Positions 11,685-23,933 are shown, counted from the stretch's first letter. The stretch: DNA of 64,000 nucleotides from Cliona cf. orientalis (GCA_963930775.1 OZ005707.1:1364001-1428000), one strand, 5' to 3'. The notes: generated by a model from the letters alone, not told the origin. Numbers and translations are program-made.

Positions 11685-12428
11685 ATGGGATTTTGTATAC
11701 AAGGTGAGTATATCATATCAATAATTATTAATCATGGCTCAACATGTACTACCTTATTTAATTTATCATGGTGGACTCTATAGCATGGTGTGCGTGCACT
11801 TTTATTCTGTGGAGTGTCACAATTGCTCTGATTGGCATCTTGGCTTCCATTCCTTTGATTACATTTGGTAAGTAACATTGTAACTTGATAAAGACCCACC
11901 GGCTCTGTGTATACAGATAGTGTCAACTTCGTGCACCAAAAGTATTAACAATGTTCCAATTATCTCATAATTACAGGTATACGAGGTTTAGCAAATTTAG
12001 AGGAATGTACCATCGGTGCACCACATGCTTTGGATGCTTTCAACTTATTAACAGGACTATACTTTTTGATGGCCTTTGCAGCAATAATGGCAGTCTTGTA
12101 CTTCATGCTCAAGTATCCGTATGGAACTAAGAGTAACATAGGGATCGTATTCGGGTACTTAATTGTACTCATGTTGGTCGTCAGTGTGACTATGGGCTTT
12201 TGTGATATCGTGTTCTCCTTTTATATTGCCAAACATATGTATGGACAATTTCATGAATTTCAACAGGATCAAATCAATTGCTCCAGTCCTGTTTATTACT
12301 CTTCATTTGTGTCAGTTATGACGATTCTCCTTAACATTCCTATTGCGATTGTCTTAGCTGTATTCTTAGCTCTTTTCTTAATTTTTTGCCTTAATAAGAA
12401 TTTTACTAGTGGGCTATTATTATTCTAA
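11685..12428 (+). CDS. T2: four-helix membrane protein, paralogue of T1
   Basis: Model: exons 11685-11703, 11784-11867 and 11977-12428, total 555 nt, 184 residues. Exons 2 and 3 match T1 in position and phase; exon 2 is 84 nt in both. The family features are present: ASIPLITFGIRGLANLEEC, DAFNLLTG, GFCDIVFSFYIAKHMYGQ, INCSSPVYYSSF and four hydrophobic helices. The first exon would give only six residues and is uncertain. An alternative start, ATG at 11768 directly before exon 2 (peptide MVDSIAWCACTFILW), is in frame and gives a 183-residue protein. The same ATGGTGGACTC string lies before exon 2 of T3 and T4. Confidence 0.75.
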
Positions 12429-13022
12429 AGTATCTCTATGATCATGGATTAGTTTAGTGAATTTATGATGCACAATGTCATGTAATAATAATTGCATACA
12501 TAAGGAATAATAATGTATGAAATCAGTGCATGGGTTTCGGCTCAATAAAGAATAGAAGGTGGCAGACTGAAAATACAAGAAGGATTTGTACATGCAGCCT
12601 CTTAATTTATCAGAGGCTTTGATCAATCGAGTACAATGTTATGTATGCAAACAGTGGCTTTCAGCTCAGTAGAACTGACGCTGCCTGGCAGGAAGGACGT
12701 CCATGCATACATGCATGTTACAGTAGCAAACACTGCCATCAATATTATCATGAATTTATTTAATGGTGTAGCAAGTGATTAAGGAGAAGGATTGATTGAT
12801 GTACCTGCAGGGTGAATGCAATATTAGTGAGGAAGCTATTAATATCCTCATTGATTACGATCATCCTGAATGCATACAGTGTACAGCTGCACATAAAAAA
12901 TTACGTCAGCATGACATACATTGCTGCTGCATGGCCTAAGCTGGTGCGGTACTGGTACGTCCTGTACATGTCAGTGAGAGTTTGCCATAATCTTATGCAT
13001 GCTAAAGTAAACTACGGCAATA
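12429..13022. other. Intergenic between T2 and T3
   Basis: No supported gene. A 72-residue open frame at 12812-13030 overlaps the T3 first exon in another frame and shows no domain. Confidence 0.65.
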
Positions 13023-13736
13023 ATGAGTGACCTAGGTTTAAGATTTGTACTAATCACTCTAGTAGGTGAGTAAGTTGTTTTTATCATTCATGACAGTCAT
13101 GTTTATTATCTGATCATGCATGATGGTGGACTCTTTCAATTATCGAAGGATACCCCGCCTACTATCTTTCTATTTTGTGGATCGTGTTGATTGTTCTAAT
13201 AGGTGGCTTGGCTTCTCTACCTTTGATCGCATTTGGTAGGCCAAATTAAGCCAAAAATTAATGAAAATCACTATTCTTCCAATACCATAATAGGTATCAG
13301 AGGTATTCTCCACTTAGAAGAATGTGACATCGGTGCACACCACAGTTTGGATACTTTTAACCTGCTATCTGGAGCTTACTTCATCACTGTGCTCTTGACA
13401 GTTCTGCCGGTCCTGTATTTTGCCATCAAGCATGAATTCGGCGGAGGCCACTCACAGAGCAATTCAGTGACAAGTGTGATACGTCAGTTAATCTTTTTCC
13501 TATTTATGGTCAGCATGATTGTGGGCATTTGTGATCTCGCTTATTCCTTCTACATCGCCAGTCAAGTATTTGGACAGTTCAGAGAATTTCAACAGGGCCT
13601 GGTCAAGTGCTCCAGCTTAGTATATTATTCTTCATCTTTATCAGCTGTGATGGTGTTCAATTATATCTTTGTTGAGATTTGCTTAGTTGCCGAGATGTTT
13701 AATATAAACAATATGTACCAATACATCACAACCTAA
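13023..13736 (+). CDS. T3: four-helix membrane protein, paralogue of T1
   Basis: Exons 13023-13065, 13149-13235 and 13294-13736, phase-1 introns, total 573 nt, 190 residues. Conserved landmarks are SLPLIAFGIRGILHLEEC, DTFNLLSG, GICDLAYSFYIASQVFGQ and VKCSSLVYYSSS. The helix 2-3 linker is longer and polar (HEFGGGHSQSNSVTSV). The C-terminus (AEMFNINNMYQYITT) differs from the paralogues. Part of its last exon (from about 13577) marks the left edge of the 13.6-22.1 kb segment that recurs at 30.3-38.05 kb. The first exon is supported by splice phase and by its similarity in type to that of T4, but is less certain than the rest. Confidence 0.75.
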
Positions 13737-14490
13737 TCATGATTACCAGTTTTCTATATGACTTATACTATAGCAATGCAAAATTATTGCTTGTATATTT
13801 TTTGCTTCACTACAGTATTACAAGTACGACTTGTTTCAGGGCTTTTAGGGAGGCTGGGAGACATAAGGAGCATCAATCCCCCCCCCCCCCCCCCCCCCCC
13901 AATCCTGAATATTACACGAGCCATTAGAAGTCCATTTTCTATTCCATATTGCCCCTCTTGGCTTTCTAAATGCATCCCATGAATAACAGAACTGACATAA
14001 TATATTGTGTACTTGTGTAATTAATTTTGATACTATGTCATTGACTGCCTGGCCAGCTGAGATTGCAACACGTCATTCTTTAGCGACCATATTTATACTA
14101 TACATATAATTTTCGTTTTGATAACTGGATTTTCAACAACATGTATACGTAGCCTTGTATGTATAGGGCCAGGATATTCAGAAAGACTTAGTGATAGACT
14201 CTCAAGTGGATGTGGCTCTATGCATGCACTCATGTACTACAAGTTAGGGGTAGGAACTGAAAATGAACTGACAAAGAGATTCTGTACAGTGCATCATTCA
14301 GTAATAGAGCTATAGGCTTCAATCTGCTTATTCTTGCTTCCGCTGCCACACACATAATATAATATATTATTATACTGGACTGTGCAAAATTAATAGCTAC
14401 CTGTCAATAAGCCCATGCACCACAGATCAAAACGATTAAACTATAGCTAGGCTGCATGGTATACAGTCAAAAGTAGTGAACACGGATCTA
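13737..14490. repeat. T3-T4 spacer with a 23-bp poly-C run
   Basis: The only notable feature is an uninterrupted C run at 13878-13900. No coding gene is supported. Most of this spacer is absent or replaced in block B2. Confidence 0.7.
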
Positions 14491-15261
14491 ATGTTGAGGC
14501 AAGATATTAGAGACTGTTGCGTAGGATTCATTTTTGTACTAAGTGAGTATCTAACTTACCGGTAAATTAATATAATGTATTAGGCTCTGATAATATGTAA
14601 GCATAGACGCTACTAATGACATTACATCTGACTCTTAAGTTTTATGGTGGACTCCTATTATTGTACAGTTTGCTGCTCTGGATCTCTGTCGACATTATGG
14701 ATCCTTGCAAGTGTTACAATAGGAGCCGTGGTCTCCGTTCCTTTGATAGTATTTGGTAACTGAACTTCTGATTATCTATAGATCTACCTGCATGTATATA
14801 ATTATAATTTCAGCAGCACAATAGTGAATGTGTGTATTTTATTAGGCATTGGAGGTATCATGAAGTCAGAGGAATGTGATATCAGTGAGGCACACAGCTT
14901 GGATGCTCTGAACTTGCTATCGGGGCTTTTCTTTGTTGTCATATTTTTGATGGTTTCGCTGATTGTGCACTTCATGATCAGATATGGCTTAGGTGGTGTC
15001 AGAAATAGACTGGCAAACCTATTACGTTACTTGATTATCTTCCTATTCATTGTCAGCATAGTTATGGGAATTGGTGATGCCGCATATTCTGTTTACATTG
15101 CCAGTCAAGTGTATGGGAAGCATCATGATGAATTCCTACAGGGTCACGTCAACTGCTCAAATGTGGTGTATTATTCTTCATTTGTATCAACTGTGATTGC
15201 TTTCAATTTTATATTTGTCGAGATCGGTTTAACTATTTTCTTATGTATTTTATTTTATTAA
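14491..15261 (+). CDS. T4: four-helix membrane protein, paralogue of T1
   Basis: Exons 14491-14542, 14669-14755 and 14846-15261, phase-1 introns, total 555 nt, 184 residues. Landmarks are VSVPLIVFGIGGIMKSEECD, DALNLLSG, GIGDAAYSVYIASQVYGK and VNCSNVVYYSSF, with four hydrophobic helices and the two conserved loop Cys. It is the most diverged copy: GFCD of T1 and T2 is GIGD here. An in-frame ATG at 14644 (MVDSYYCTVCCSGS) is an alternative start that would remove exon 1. A decayed copy of its last exon lies at 30994-31354. Confidence 0.75.
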
Positions 15262-16575
15262 CAGCCACATTTTTGCATACTGTGCAAGGATGACAAATTT
15301 TGCATTTAACATCTATGGGCTCATTGTGCAAGTACATTAGAGGCGTCCTAAATTTCAAAGGGCCATACAGACTCCACGCGATGTAGAAGCCCTCAATCGG
15401 GCTCTATATATATCGAAGCTTCATTTCGATTTGATCCGGATTCTACTTAATATTATAAGCACATAATATTATAGTAGGACATGATTCATTGAAGCATGCA
15501 GGGTCTAGTAAATGGAATTCCTTGCATGGACTACAAGCTGGCCATGGCGATGGCATGGACATGCAGTGCTCTTTGTTACGTAACAATAGTTATACATGCA
15601 ATAAAATAATATTGTGGCTCGTACATGTAGTGGGTTAGTTGCTATTATTATGGCTAGCTATAATACAGGACATTAAAAGGGATAGGCTGGGTGCATACTG
15701 TAGGAAGAAACTATGCACTGTCTAGCTACCATAGCTCCAGTGCCACTGACATCACTCTTAAATTTAAGAATCAGGAGTGACAGGGGAAAATCTAGCCGTC
15801 ATCAGTGCATGGTACTGCTATATAATAATTATATCTCCAAGTTAGCCATGCAAGCTATATCTGGGCCAGAGTATTCAAAATCCAGACCTGAGAAAAAATT
15901 TAAACAGGCAAGAACAATGTCATAATATTGTGGTATAGCTATGTTGTGTGCAGTCATAATAAATGTATCACTGATGGTCAGTATATACGTGATCGTGAGA
16001 TATTTGCATGCATGCACCCAGACATTGTTACATGTACACTGATTATTGCCACGGATAGAACTGCATGCAGTCTGCATGTTGTTTGGCGGTTGTAAATGGC
16101 GTGGTACGTATAGCTAACAAACATGTGACACTGATGGCTCAGGTATCATTCATAGGATGAGAATCTGACATGCATCTGCACATGTCAATATCATACTTGT
16201 GGCTTCAGGTTTCTCATTGCTTTGAGTGTCAGCTAGATAATAATATAAAATTTAATTTTATCTCAAGACTATCGATCTGCTCCATGTCACGTAGCTAGTG
16301 AGTTGGAAATTATGAATGGATTACATCAGATGCACACACAGACGCAAAATAGGTTGGGGCCAAAGGCCCCTGCTGCTTGCAGCTCTCCTAGGGGGGTCTG
16401 GGGGCATGCTCCCCCAGAAAATTTTGAGATTTTACGTATTACCAGATGCATTCTGAGGCATTTTTGGGACTAAAATTTGAATCAGTTATTCCTGTGTAAT
16501 TAGGCTCATTCAGGTAGTGAGAAAATTTACTTCAACAATGCAGGGTATAAAATACACAATGAATTCCTAAATTAG
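15262..16575. other. Intergenic between T4 and Ig-C, with G/C-stacked repeat pieces
   Basis: No gene is supported. It aligns with about 31355-32500. The stretch around 16380-16435 (GGGGGCATGCTCCCCC core) and 16600-16730 contains G- and C-run hairpins typical of short non-autonomous DNA transposons. These are absent at the same place in B2, so they are probably insertions made after the duplication. Confidence 0.6.
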
Positions 16576-16636
16576 CTAATTAGTATAAGAAAGTTCAGAC
16601 TTAAATGTGGAGGGGCTATGCCCCCCTCCTAGAAAA

Positions 16637-16687
<51 letters not shown>

Positions 16688-18480
16688 ATCGCCCCCCCCC
16701 CCTGCCCCCTGCTCCTACCCCTCTGAATATACGTAGCTATATAGCTACTGCAATTATAGCAAACACTCATAAAAATCTTAGTGTTGTTTATGTGCCTCCT
16801 TTTCTTTCTTTTTCTCTCATTCTCCTTGACTTTCAGTGAAAGCTGCACACCAGAAGCCAGTTGTGGATAATGTTGCAATTGCTGTTTGGTGTTGGTGATC
16901 GGATTACTAACAAATACTTGACACTGGTAGCTTGAACTAGTGTCACCCTCATCGACGGGATCAATACTCAATGCATAGGTAGCTCTGTCAATATCATATC
17001 TGCTCTCGGGTCTCCCAATGCTTTGAGAGTTAGCTATCTCAATATCATCTTTCGTCCATATCACTGAATAATACTGCTGGAGTGCTCCAGGTTGTATAGG
17101 ACACTGGAGATCAACTCTACCTCCTAATGGAGCAGTGTAGCTCTGAATAATCCCTGTGTCTGGCATTGGAATAAGTGTCTGGAGCGCTATAATGGAGAGG
17201 AAAATTAATCAATACTAGTATTATGCACTAAAATTTGATATTCAAAATATTTGTGCTCATTTTCAGTATACTAACACAGTATATAAGTTGTGGTATATGA
17301 AATTGAGCTGATACATACAATGTATTATACTTACAGATTAATTCCCTTTCAGTGCTCATTATGCAATTCTCATCGACTTGTTTTCCACATGTGTAATAGC
17401 CTTCGAGACTGTGAGTGAGATTGAACTTTATGCTATAGCTATCAACCTCTAAAACATTGATATCTTCTCTCTCTCGCAAACTAGTGGCATTATTACATGT
17501 GGTATAATTAAGCCAGAGTTGCACTTCTCTGATGGGTATGTTCTCTGCAGTTGTGAAGGAGCGACACAGCATCGTGATGGATCCCGTCAGCTCTGTAGTT
17601 GCATCAGTTCTGTAAATCAATTCATAGGCAGGTTCAACCCTCAGTGAAAGCTGCACATCAGAAGCCAGTTGTGGGTAATGCTGCAATTGCTGTTTGGTGT
17701 TGGTGATCGGATTGCTAACAAATACTTGACACTGGTAGCTTGAACTAGTGTCACCCTCATCGACGGGATCAATACTCAACGCATAGGTATCTCTGTCAAT
17801 GTCGTATCTGCTCTCGGGTTTCCCGATGCTTTGAGAGTTAGCTATCTCAACATCATCTTTCGTCCAGATCACTGAATAATGCTGCTGGAGTGCTCCAGGT
17901 TGTATAGGGCACTGGAGATCAATCCTACTTCCTAGTAGAGCAGTGTAGCTCTGAACAACCCCAGTGTCTGGTATTGGAATGAGTGTTTGGAGTGCTGTGA
18001 AGAGAAAGATTCATGATAAGACTGTGAATCTACTACTTACTGTAGCTATAGCTAGCCACACTTACATATTAGTTCCCTTTTAGTGCTCATTATGCAATTC
18101 TCATCGACTTGTTTTCCACATGTGTAATAGCCTTCAAGACTGTGAGTGAAATTGAACTTTATGTTGTAGTTATCAACCTCTAAAACCTTGACGTCATCTC
18201 TCTGGCGCAGGCTAGTAGTACTGTTACATGTGGTAGAATTAAGCCAGAATTGCACTTCACTGATGGGTACGTTCTCTGCAGTTGCGTAGGTGCGGCACAA
18301 CATCTGGATGGATCCTGTCAGCTCTGTAGTTGCATCAGTTCTGTAAATCAATTCATATCCATCATACTCTGCTGATCTTATGGGGTGTTGATGTGAAACT
18401 GGAGCTGATATTATCATGATGAAGAGTGTAACCACTGTGACAGTCCTCTTCATGGTGAACGCTAGAAGAGTTTGTTTCAT
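16576..18480 (-). CDS. Ig-C: secreted protein with four Ig domains and a basic or low-complexity tail
   Basis: Exons on the minus strand: 18066-18480, 17335-17994 and 16576-17186; total 1686 nt, 561 residues if the last open frame is used to its stop. Exon 1 gives a signal peptide and Ig domain type 1 (CRTYATAE to YYTCGKQ). Exon 2 is a 660-nt phase-1/phase-1 module holding a type 2 domain (LQCPIQPGALQ, VIWTKDD, DTSSSYQC) followed directly by a type 1 domain. Exon 3 gives another type 2 domain, then the basic stretch KENERKRKKRR. Beyond that the frame runs through a poly-Pro tract coded by the 49-bp G run at 16637-16685 inside a probable insertion, so the true C-terminus is uncertain. No membrane segment is seen. 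The start was placed at the ATG at 18480, with a TATTTAAG box about 35 bp upstream. Confidence 0.7.
16637..16685. repeat. 49-bp poly-G homopolymer
   Basis: An uninterrupted G run on the plus strand flanked by C-rich blocks (16620-16629 and 16691-16701). On the minus strand it reads as poly-proline within the terminal open frame of Ig-C. Runs of this length are prone to slippage and to sequencing error, so the length given is that of this assembly. Confidence 0.85.
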
Positions 18481-21400
18481 TGTAGACACAAATTGGATTT
18501 ATTGAAGCAGTAGCGACTTAAATAGCCATGCCTACCAACTACACTTATTCTGTCCCTTATAATAATTTCTCAAATACTCAATATCATGCAGATATATACA
18601 GCAAATAAGTTACTGTATTAGTGTCAAATCATGCATGCATAGCTTTACTAGTCATAAATACTTTTGACTATCTCAATTTGTGCTGACTAAAGAGGATGCT
18701 TAGGCTTAAGTGTAGTCTGGCGTAGCCGACCCTCTCAGGAAGGTGTGGTTGGGTTTGGGTTTGGATTTGACCCAATGAATGTAATAGGAAACTATACACT
18801 TAGCTATAATATAATAGGTATGCAATGTTTGTGTGCAAACTGCTTTGTGTGAGTACAAAAGTCTATATATAATATTGTACTTGCCATGGCCTTATAAAAC
18901 AGATTTAAAGTATGCATGCTGAGCCGGCATCCACTCCAAATTACATCATACTGCAAAGTGCTTCATGATCACAGACCTCTGACTCGGCCACAGGTTTCTT
19001 CTTCGAATTCTTTATAACTTTTGTGTATACAAATTAAAATTTATGTTATTATTATTGGTACCAGTAAGTCCTTTACCAAGGGCCTCACCACATCCCCAAT
19101 CACACAACGTTAACCCCACTGATACTGGCAATAGGTAAAGGGTCAATATGCATACAAGCAATGAAGTGTGACAGCTCAGGCATCCACATCAATCTGACCT
19201 AGTATCAAATTTCGTGACTCCTATATTTAAGAAACAGTATTTACAGGATCCGAACCCATGTTCCATATTATATGAGCCATTGACTGACTGTAAATAATGC
19301 GGTACATCATCCACAAAGGGCCTGGGGAGTGGGAGGCTTGCACTCCTGCACTTCCACCCACAGTTACACTCAGTCTGGCAATTATAATATTATTATTATA
19401 GATTACTTGAAAGCAAAGTTCCCCTGGGATTCTCCCTCTGTTCATTACAGAATTATAATGTACTGTGCAACAATATTAATTATAGTAGAATGGTAGTTAG
19501 TCATAATAATATGCCAAGCATAATAATAATAATCAAGAGAAGTCTACTGGCAGTGAATGCATATCACTTGAGCTAAACATTTTGAAACAATCTTCCAATC
19601 AATTTCATCATAGGTTTCATCATCATTAAATTTTCATCATAATTATCTCATTGGTTGGCCAAATTGTTTTTTGATTGGGACTCGGGATGTATATACATGC
19701 ATCGTATAATAATGGAGTGATTCACGACCTTTTATACCAGAAAAGTGCATAATTGAAATTACTTAGATTAAGTAAGGTATATTTTAGGCAGTAGCTACAG
19801 CCAGCCAAACATTGGCAAACTACTATATATAACAGTTTTATCGACTATAGATTACTAGAATGTAGATGTAATAATTATTGTCATAATAATAATATTATTA
19901 CGAGTCACATGATGGCGGTAGATCATGTATATAACTCAATTATACCACGTTTTTATGCAAAGCATGGTGGTTCTACAGTCCTCCTATAGCACTAATATAA
20001 TTATTATACACATGAAATTTGAGGACTGGGGGATAATTATAGGCACATGTACAGTTTGAAAGCATCAAGGAAATTATCTGGGCCAATTCATCTTTTCAAT
20101 GTTGCACACTTAATCTCACAATGTCATGAAACAGGATGTTATGATCTGTCGAGGTGAGAGGTCACATCCGGTCACGAAGGATTTGGTGATCACGGTGAAG
20201 TTTTGAAATTTTTAGCCGTGCTACTAATTAGATCAGTGGTAGGTTGGAGTTATAAACAGGATCTTTCTCATAATAATTAAGGATTTGGTGATTATGTGAA
20301 GCTTTGAAATTTTAATTGCTTGTGTGCCACAGAGTCATAGCATTACACTTATAGCAATAGATCTGAGACTGACCCATAAGTGAGCCAATTAGGATGAAAC
20401 GTTCATTCTCATGATAATCGGAATCAACAATTTACTCTGAGAAATATTTATTACTAGTCACAATCACCTAGTCGAAGATCTTAAGACCTCCATGGCAGTG
20501 TGTGTACCGGAAGGTGGAGTATTTCCATACCACAGATTGTCAGGTTGGTTGGCTCAGACCACGATTAATGGACTGTAACTAAAAAAATACCCGCAATATC
20601 ATGCACTAAGGCTAAGGATTAATGGTGGAGTGCCTTCTGCCAACTCAGTGATTATACATGCATGGCATCCACATAATAGCCTATTATATAGCCATAATAA
20701 TATAATATACTGACAATGTCCATGACTTCTAATAATTATTGCTTCATGTGGTAATTGAACCATTCATATAATAATAATTATGGAGTCATATCCAACACTC
20801 AATACTAATTTTTATCACTTAGGCCACTCCAATATGATTAATTGTTTCCCATTTCCCGCCCGCATCCTTTTCACAATTTCCAGATTTTATTCATTATAGT
20901 GTATTAGTATACCCGGTCTCATATCATTGTCTAACAGTAGCTTTGGCATGGGTCGTCAATGTTGCTGGCGCTCTAATACGTATAGTGATAATGACTATAA
21001 TGAATAATGAACCGCCCGCCCGCATGCCCCGGCCAGGCTTTCTGATGAAAGGGGAAACAGTGAATCATAATATTGGAGTGGCCTTAATTATCTATAGCTG
21101 TCTATCTCACTTTTCCACAGACACCAGACAGTGGTTAAATTAATTAGTGTCCAGTCTAGACTTAAGTCTGGTCCATTAAATCTCTTGGAGAGTGAATATT
21201 ATTAATTATTATCACACTATTAAGCACTGATTAGAGTGCATGGTTATGGGAAATGTTGCTGCATGTCTGAGCAACTTGATCTTAGGCCATTGTAACTTAA
21301 TAGCTCTAGTATAATATACTTGTTTCCATCTATTTCCTATGCCTGGAGAGCATGTGGGCATGCAGGTGATTGTTATCATTCATTATGCATGAATCAGAAT

Positions 21401-22360
21401 ATCCGCCATGTCCACTTACCCACTTCCTGTGTTTTACAAAGGAACATGAGTGAATTTTTGAGGTACGTGGCTACAAAATAAGTGTGCATGCGCAGGTGGT
21501 GGGAGATGGAATTAAGTTACATTGGCCTTATGTTATACCAGTAGCAAGAATAATAAAAATTAATAATATAGGCTCAGAGTATCAGAGTATTAAAATTAAT
21601 ACTTTGGTAGTGTGCATGTGTAATACACATTATTCAAGGTGGTGCTGAGAAAGATTAATTGCAGTGATTATAGTAGAGTAGTTATTGCTCCCAGTAGAGT
21701 AGTTATTATTAGGCACTTCTAGCTCTCAAGGGAGCAATGAACAATTATTGCTATAATATAAATTGGGAATTATAATTATTCATTCCTACAATTGCGTGGG
21801 TGTGGACTAGCGGCCAAAGTGTCTGGAGCCCGGCAATGTGGTGGAGCTAGACCATTAAATTTTTATTAGAATAGAATATAGTCGACGACTTAATTTCTAG
21901 GAAACCTATCGAACTTTAATAATAAGGGATATTTCCAGTACTATTAAACCAGCGCCTAGTGGTCGTGGGTGTGGTCAACCATACAACGTACGTCCACAAA
22001 GAACCGTAGATCAGGTACCCACATTTGAATCGCCAGACCGACTTTCATGCTTCAGCACACCCCCAAACGATAGTATTAAACTGTTTCCGGTGCCGTTTGT
22101 AATCTAAACGACTTCCTACTCGAGAGAGAGAGGAAAGGGTTGGCGCCCAGGCTATGCGAGTTCGGCGCCAAAGAAAAAGAGCATTGGATTTCTGTTTACA
22201 TCTGGAAATGGTCGACATTTGTTCGCGTTTCTGACAAAACCGCATTAAAACATACGTGATTGTGTCCAAGCGCAATCATAAATTGCGCATCGAATACTAT
22301 CTAGGTGAGACAATCAGGTGACGTAATGATAAATGGGATACCGCGCTGTAGGTTGCGAGT
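18481..22360. other. Long intergenic stretch, duplicated at 35028-38052
   Basis: No gene is supported over 3.9 kb. The first 50 bp hold the Ig-C promoter region (TATTTAAG on the minus strand at about 18514-18521, shared with Ig-D). The rest aligns with 35028-38052 with many indels and no preserved reading frame. A sub-stretch at 22203-22301 also has a diverged copy at 47402-47517. Confidence 0.7.
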
Positions 22361-22366
22361 ATCTAT

Positions 22367-22532
22367 TAATTGCGAATTGCGAGTGTTTGTGCGTTTCGCA
22401 ATTAATAGATTCGCAAACATAAACGTGCACGCGCACGTATACTACGGTACGGTACGGGGTCGTCTATCGCAATTATTGGATTCGCAATTTGGCTTGACTT
22501 GACTAGAACGCAATTATTAAACTACGCAATTA
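22367..22532. promoter_or_regulatory. Cluster of five CGCAATTA motifs upstream of Ig-E
   Basis: Exact CGCAATTA lies at 22397, 22468, 22509 and 22525, and its reverse complement at 22367-22374. Two copies are part of a 20-bp composite ending in GATTCGCAA (22397-22416 and 22468-22487). The cluster ends 17 bp before a TATA box, so it is a candidate enhancer or repeated transcription factor site. The binding factor is unknown. Confidence 0.5.
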
Positions 22533-22548
22533 AAACCCGTCAAGCGGC

Positions 22549-22557
22549 TATAAAAAA
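22549..22557 (+). promoter_or_regulatory. TATA box of Ig-E
   Basis: TATAAAAAA lies 87 bp before the Ig-E start codon, next to the CGCAATTA cluster. It is a clear match to a canonical TATA element. Confidence 0.6.
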
Positions 22558-22635
22558 GCACAGCTAGGATCTCAGATTTGCAAAAGCATCTCTGGCAACA
22601 ATTATTAAGGAGCTGTGATACAAAATACTGCACAG

Positions 22636-23933
22636 ATGTTACGTATACTTTTCATCATCATGATGGTGCTTATTTCAACTTCAAGCCAGCACTCCATTCC
22701 CCAGCCAAGATCTACACATCAGTCATACGAATTGATTTACAGAACTGATGAAACTACGAAGGAGACAGGTGCCATTAAAATGCAATGTCGCGATGCTTTT
22801 GCAGAGAATATTCCTGTCAGTGAAGTGCAATTCTGGCTCAATCGCACTAGTCCATGTGACCCAGGCCTACGAGAACGGGGTGATTTCAAGGTTGTTGAAA
22901 CTGACAAGCACACGATTAGCTTCATCCTCTCACAACATCTTGAAGGAGACTACACATGTGCTCGACGTACCAACATGCGGGATGTGCAGAAGAGCCCTCC
23001 AAAGAAACTTACCTGTAAGATGTATAATTAATATGACATTGTGAGACATACAGGAGAATACTTTAAAGTTTTCAAGCGTACATTTAGCAATTTTAATTTG
23101 CATGCCACACAATTTTAAGTTGTGATTGGCTAGCTAGCTCTCTTCAAGACACACACTTGCAATAATTGTATGATAGCTTAAGGTTAGAGCTAAACAATTA
23201 ATATTGTATAGAACATTAATTAAATTAATGATGCATTAATTTTTCTTCACAGCGTTTCAGACGTCCATTCCTATAAGCACGTGCATTAATCAAAAGTATA
23301 CCGCTTTGTCAGGGGCAAAAGTGGTTCTCCCTTGCCCATTTAAACCTGGAGCTCTGCTGCAGTATTATGCAGTGGTATGGAGGAAGGATAGCATTGATAT
23401 AGCTGAATTACTCATTGACAACAGCAAGTATCGTATCGATGGAGCCACCTATGCCCTAATTATTGATCCTGTAAGTGTCAATGACACCAGTTCCAACTAT
23501 CAGTGCCGGATGTTTGTTACCAACCCAATCACTAACAACAAACAAGAATTGCAGTTCTATCCACAACTGACATCTGATGTATCTCTCTCACTAACTGTAG
23601 TTGCCACCAGTAAGTTCAATCCTATACTATTATTGTTGTATAGATTGGATGATAATAAGTTAATAGAATCCAGAATCAATTATTATTATGATACATGTCT
23701 ACATGACTCTGATAATCAATAATTTTATATTGTTATATGAAATCTAGCTGCTATTATTAAATTTGCCGTTACTTGCATGTAAATGTTATGCTTATACTGT
23801 TACAGATTGTGCTCAACCCCCGAATACTGCAACTACCATTGTCAATAATCACTACTACTCGAACGCCACAACTACTGTGCCGTGCAGGTGCAGTAATGCA
23901 ACTGCAGATCCACTTGATAATGAAGATTATTAA
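22636..23933 (+). CDS. Ig-E: secreted protein with two Ig domains and a CxC tail
   Basis: Exons 22636-23014, 23253-23609 and 23806-23933, phase-1 introns, total 864 nt, 287 residues. A signal peptide (MLRILFIIMMVLISTSS) is followed by Ig type 1 (Cys51 and Cys108, the latter in GDYTC) and Ig type 2 (LPCPFKPGALLQYY, VVWRKDS, DTSSNYQC). The last exon is Asn/Thr-rich with several N-glycosylation sites and holds PCRCSNAT, a CxC motif at the same relative place as in Ig-A (WCEC). It has the same gene structure as Ig-A. Compared with Ig-C and Ig-D it lacks the extra 660-nt module. No Ig-E copy remains in the second large duplication unit. Confidence 0.8.

Larger units (their letters stand above)
13577..22130. 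repeat. Segmental duplication block B1 (pairs with 30328-38052)
   Basis: Block B1 starts inside the last exon of T3 and continues through T4, Ig-C and the long intergenic stretch to about 22130. Block B2 repeats these in the same order and orientation. Matching runs include CAGTTCAGAGAATTTCAACA (13577 and 30328), the T4 last exon, the Ig exons and the ACGTACGTCCACAAAGAACC stretch (21988 and 37880). With 24670-30327 / 41010-44120 these form one large tandem duplication. Confidence 0.85.
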
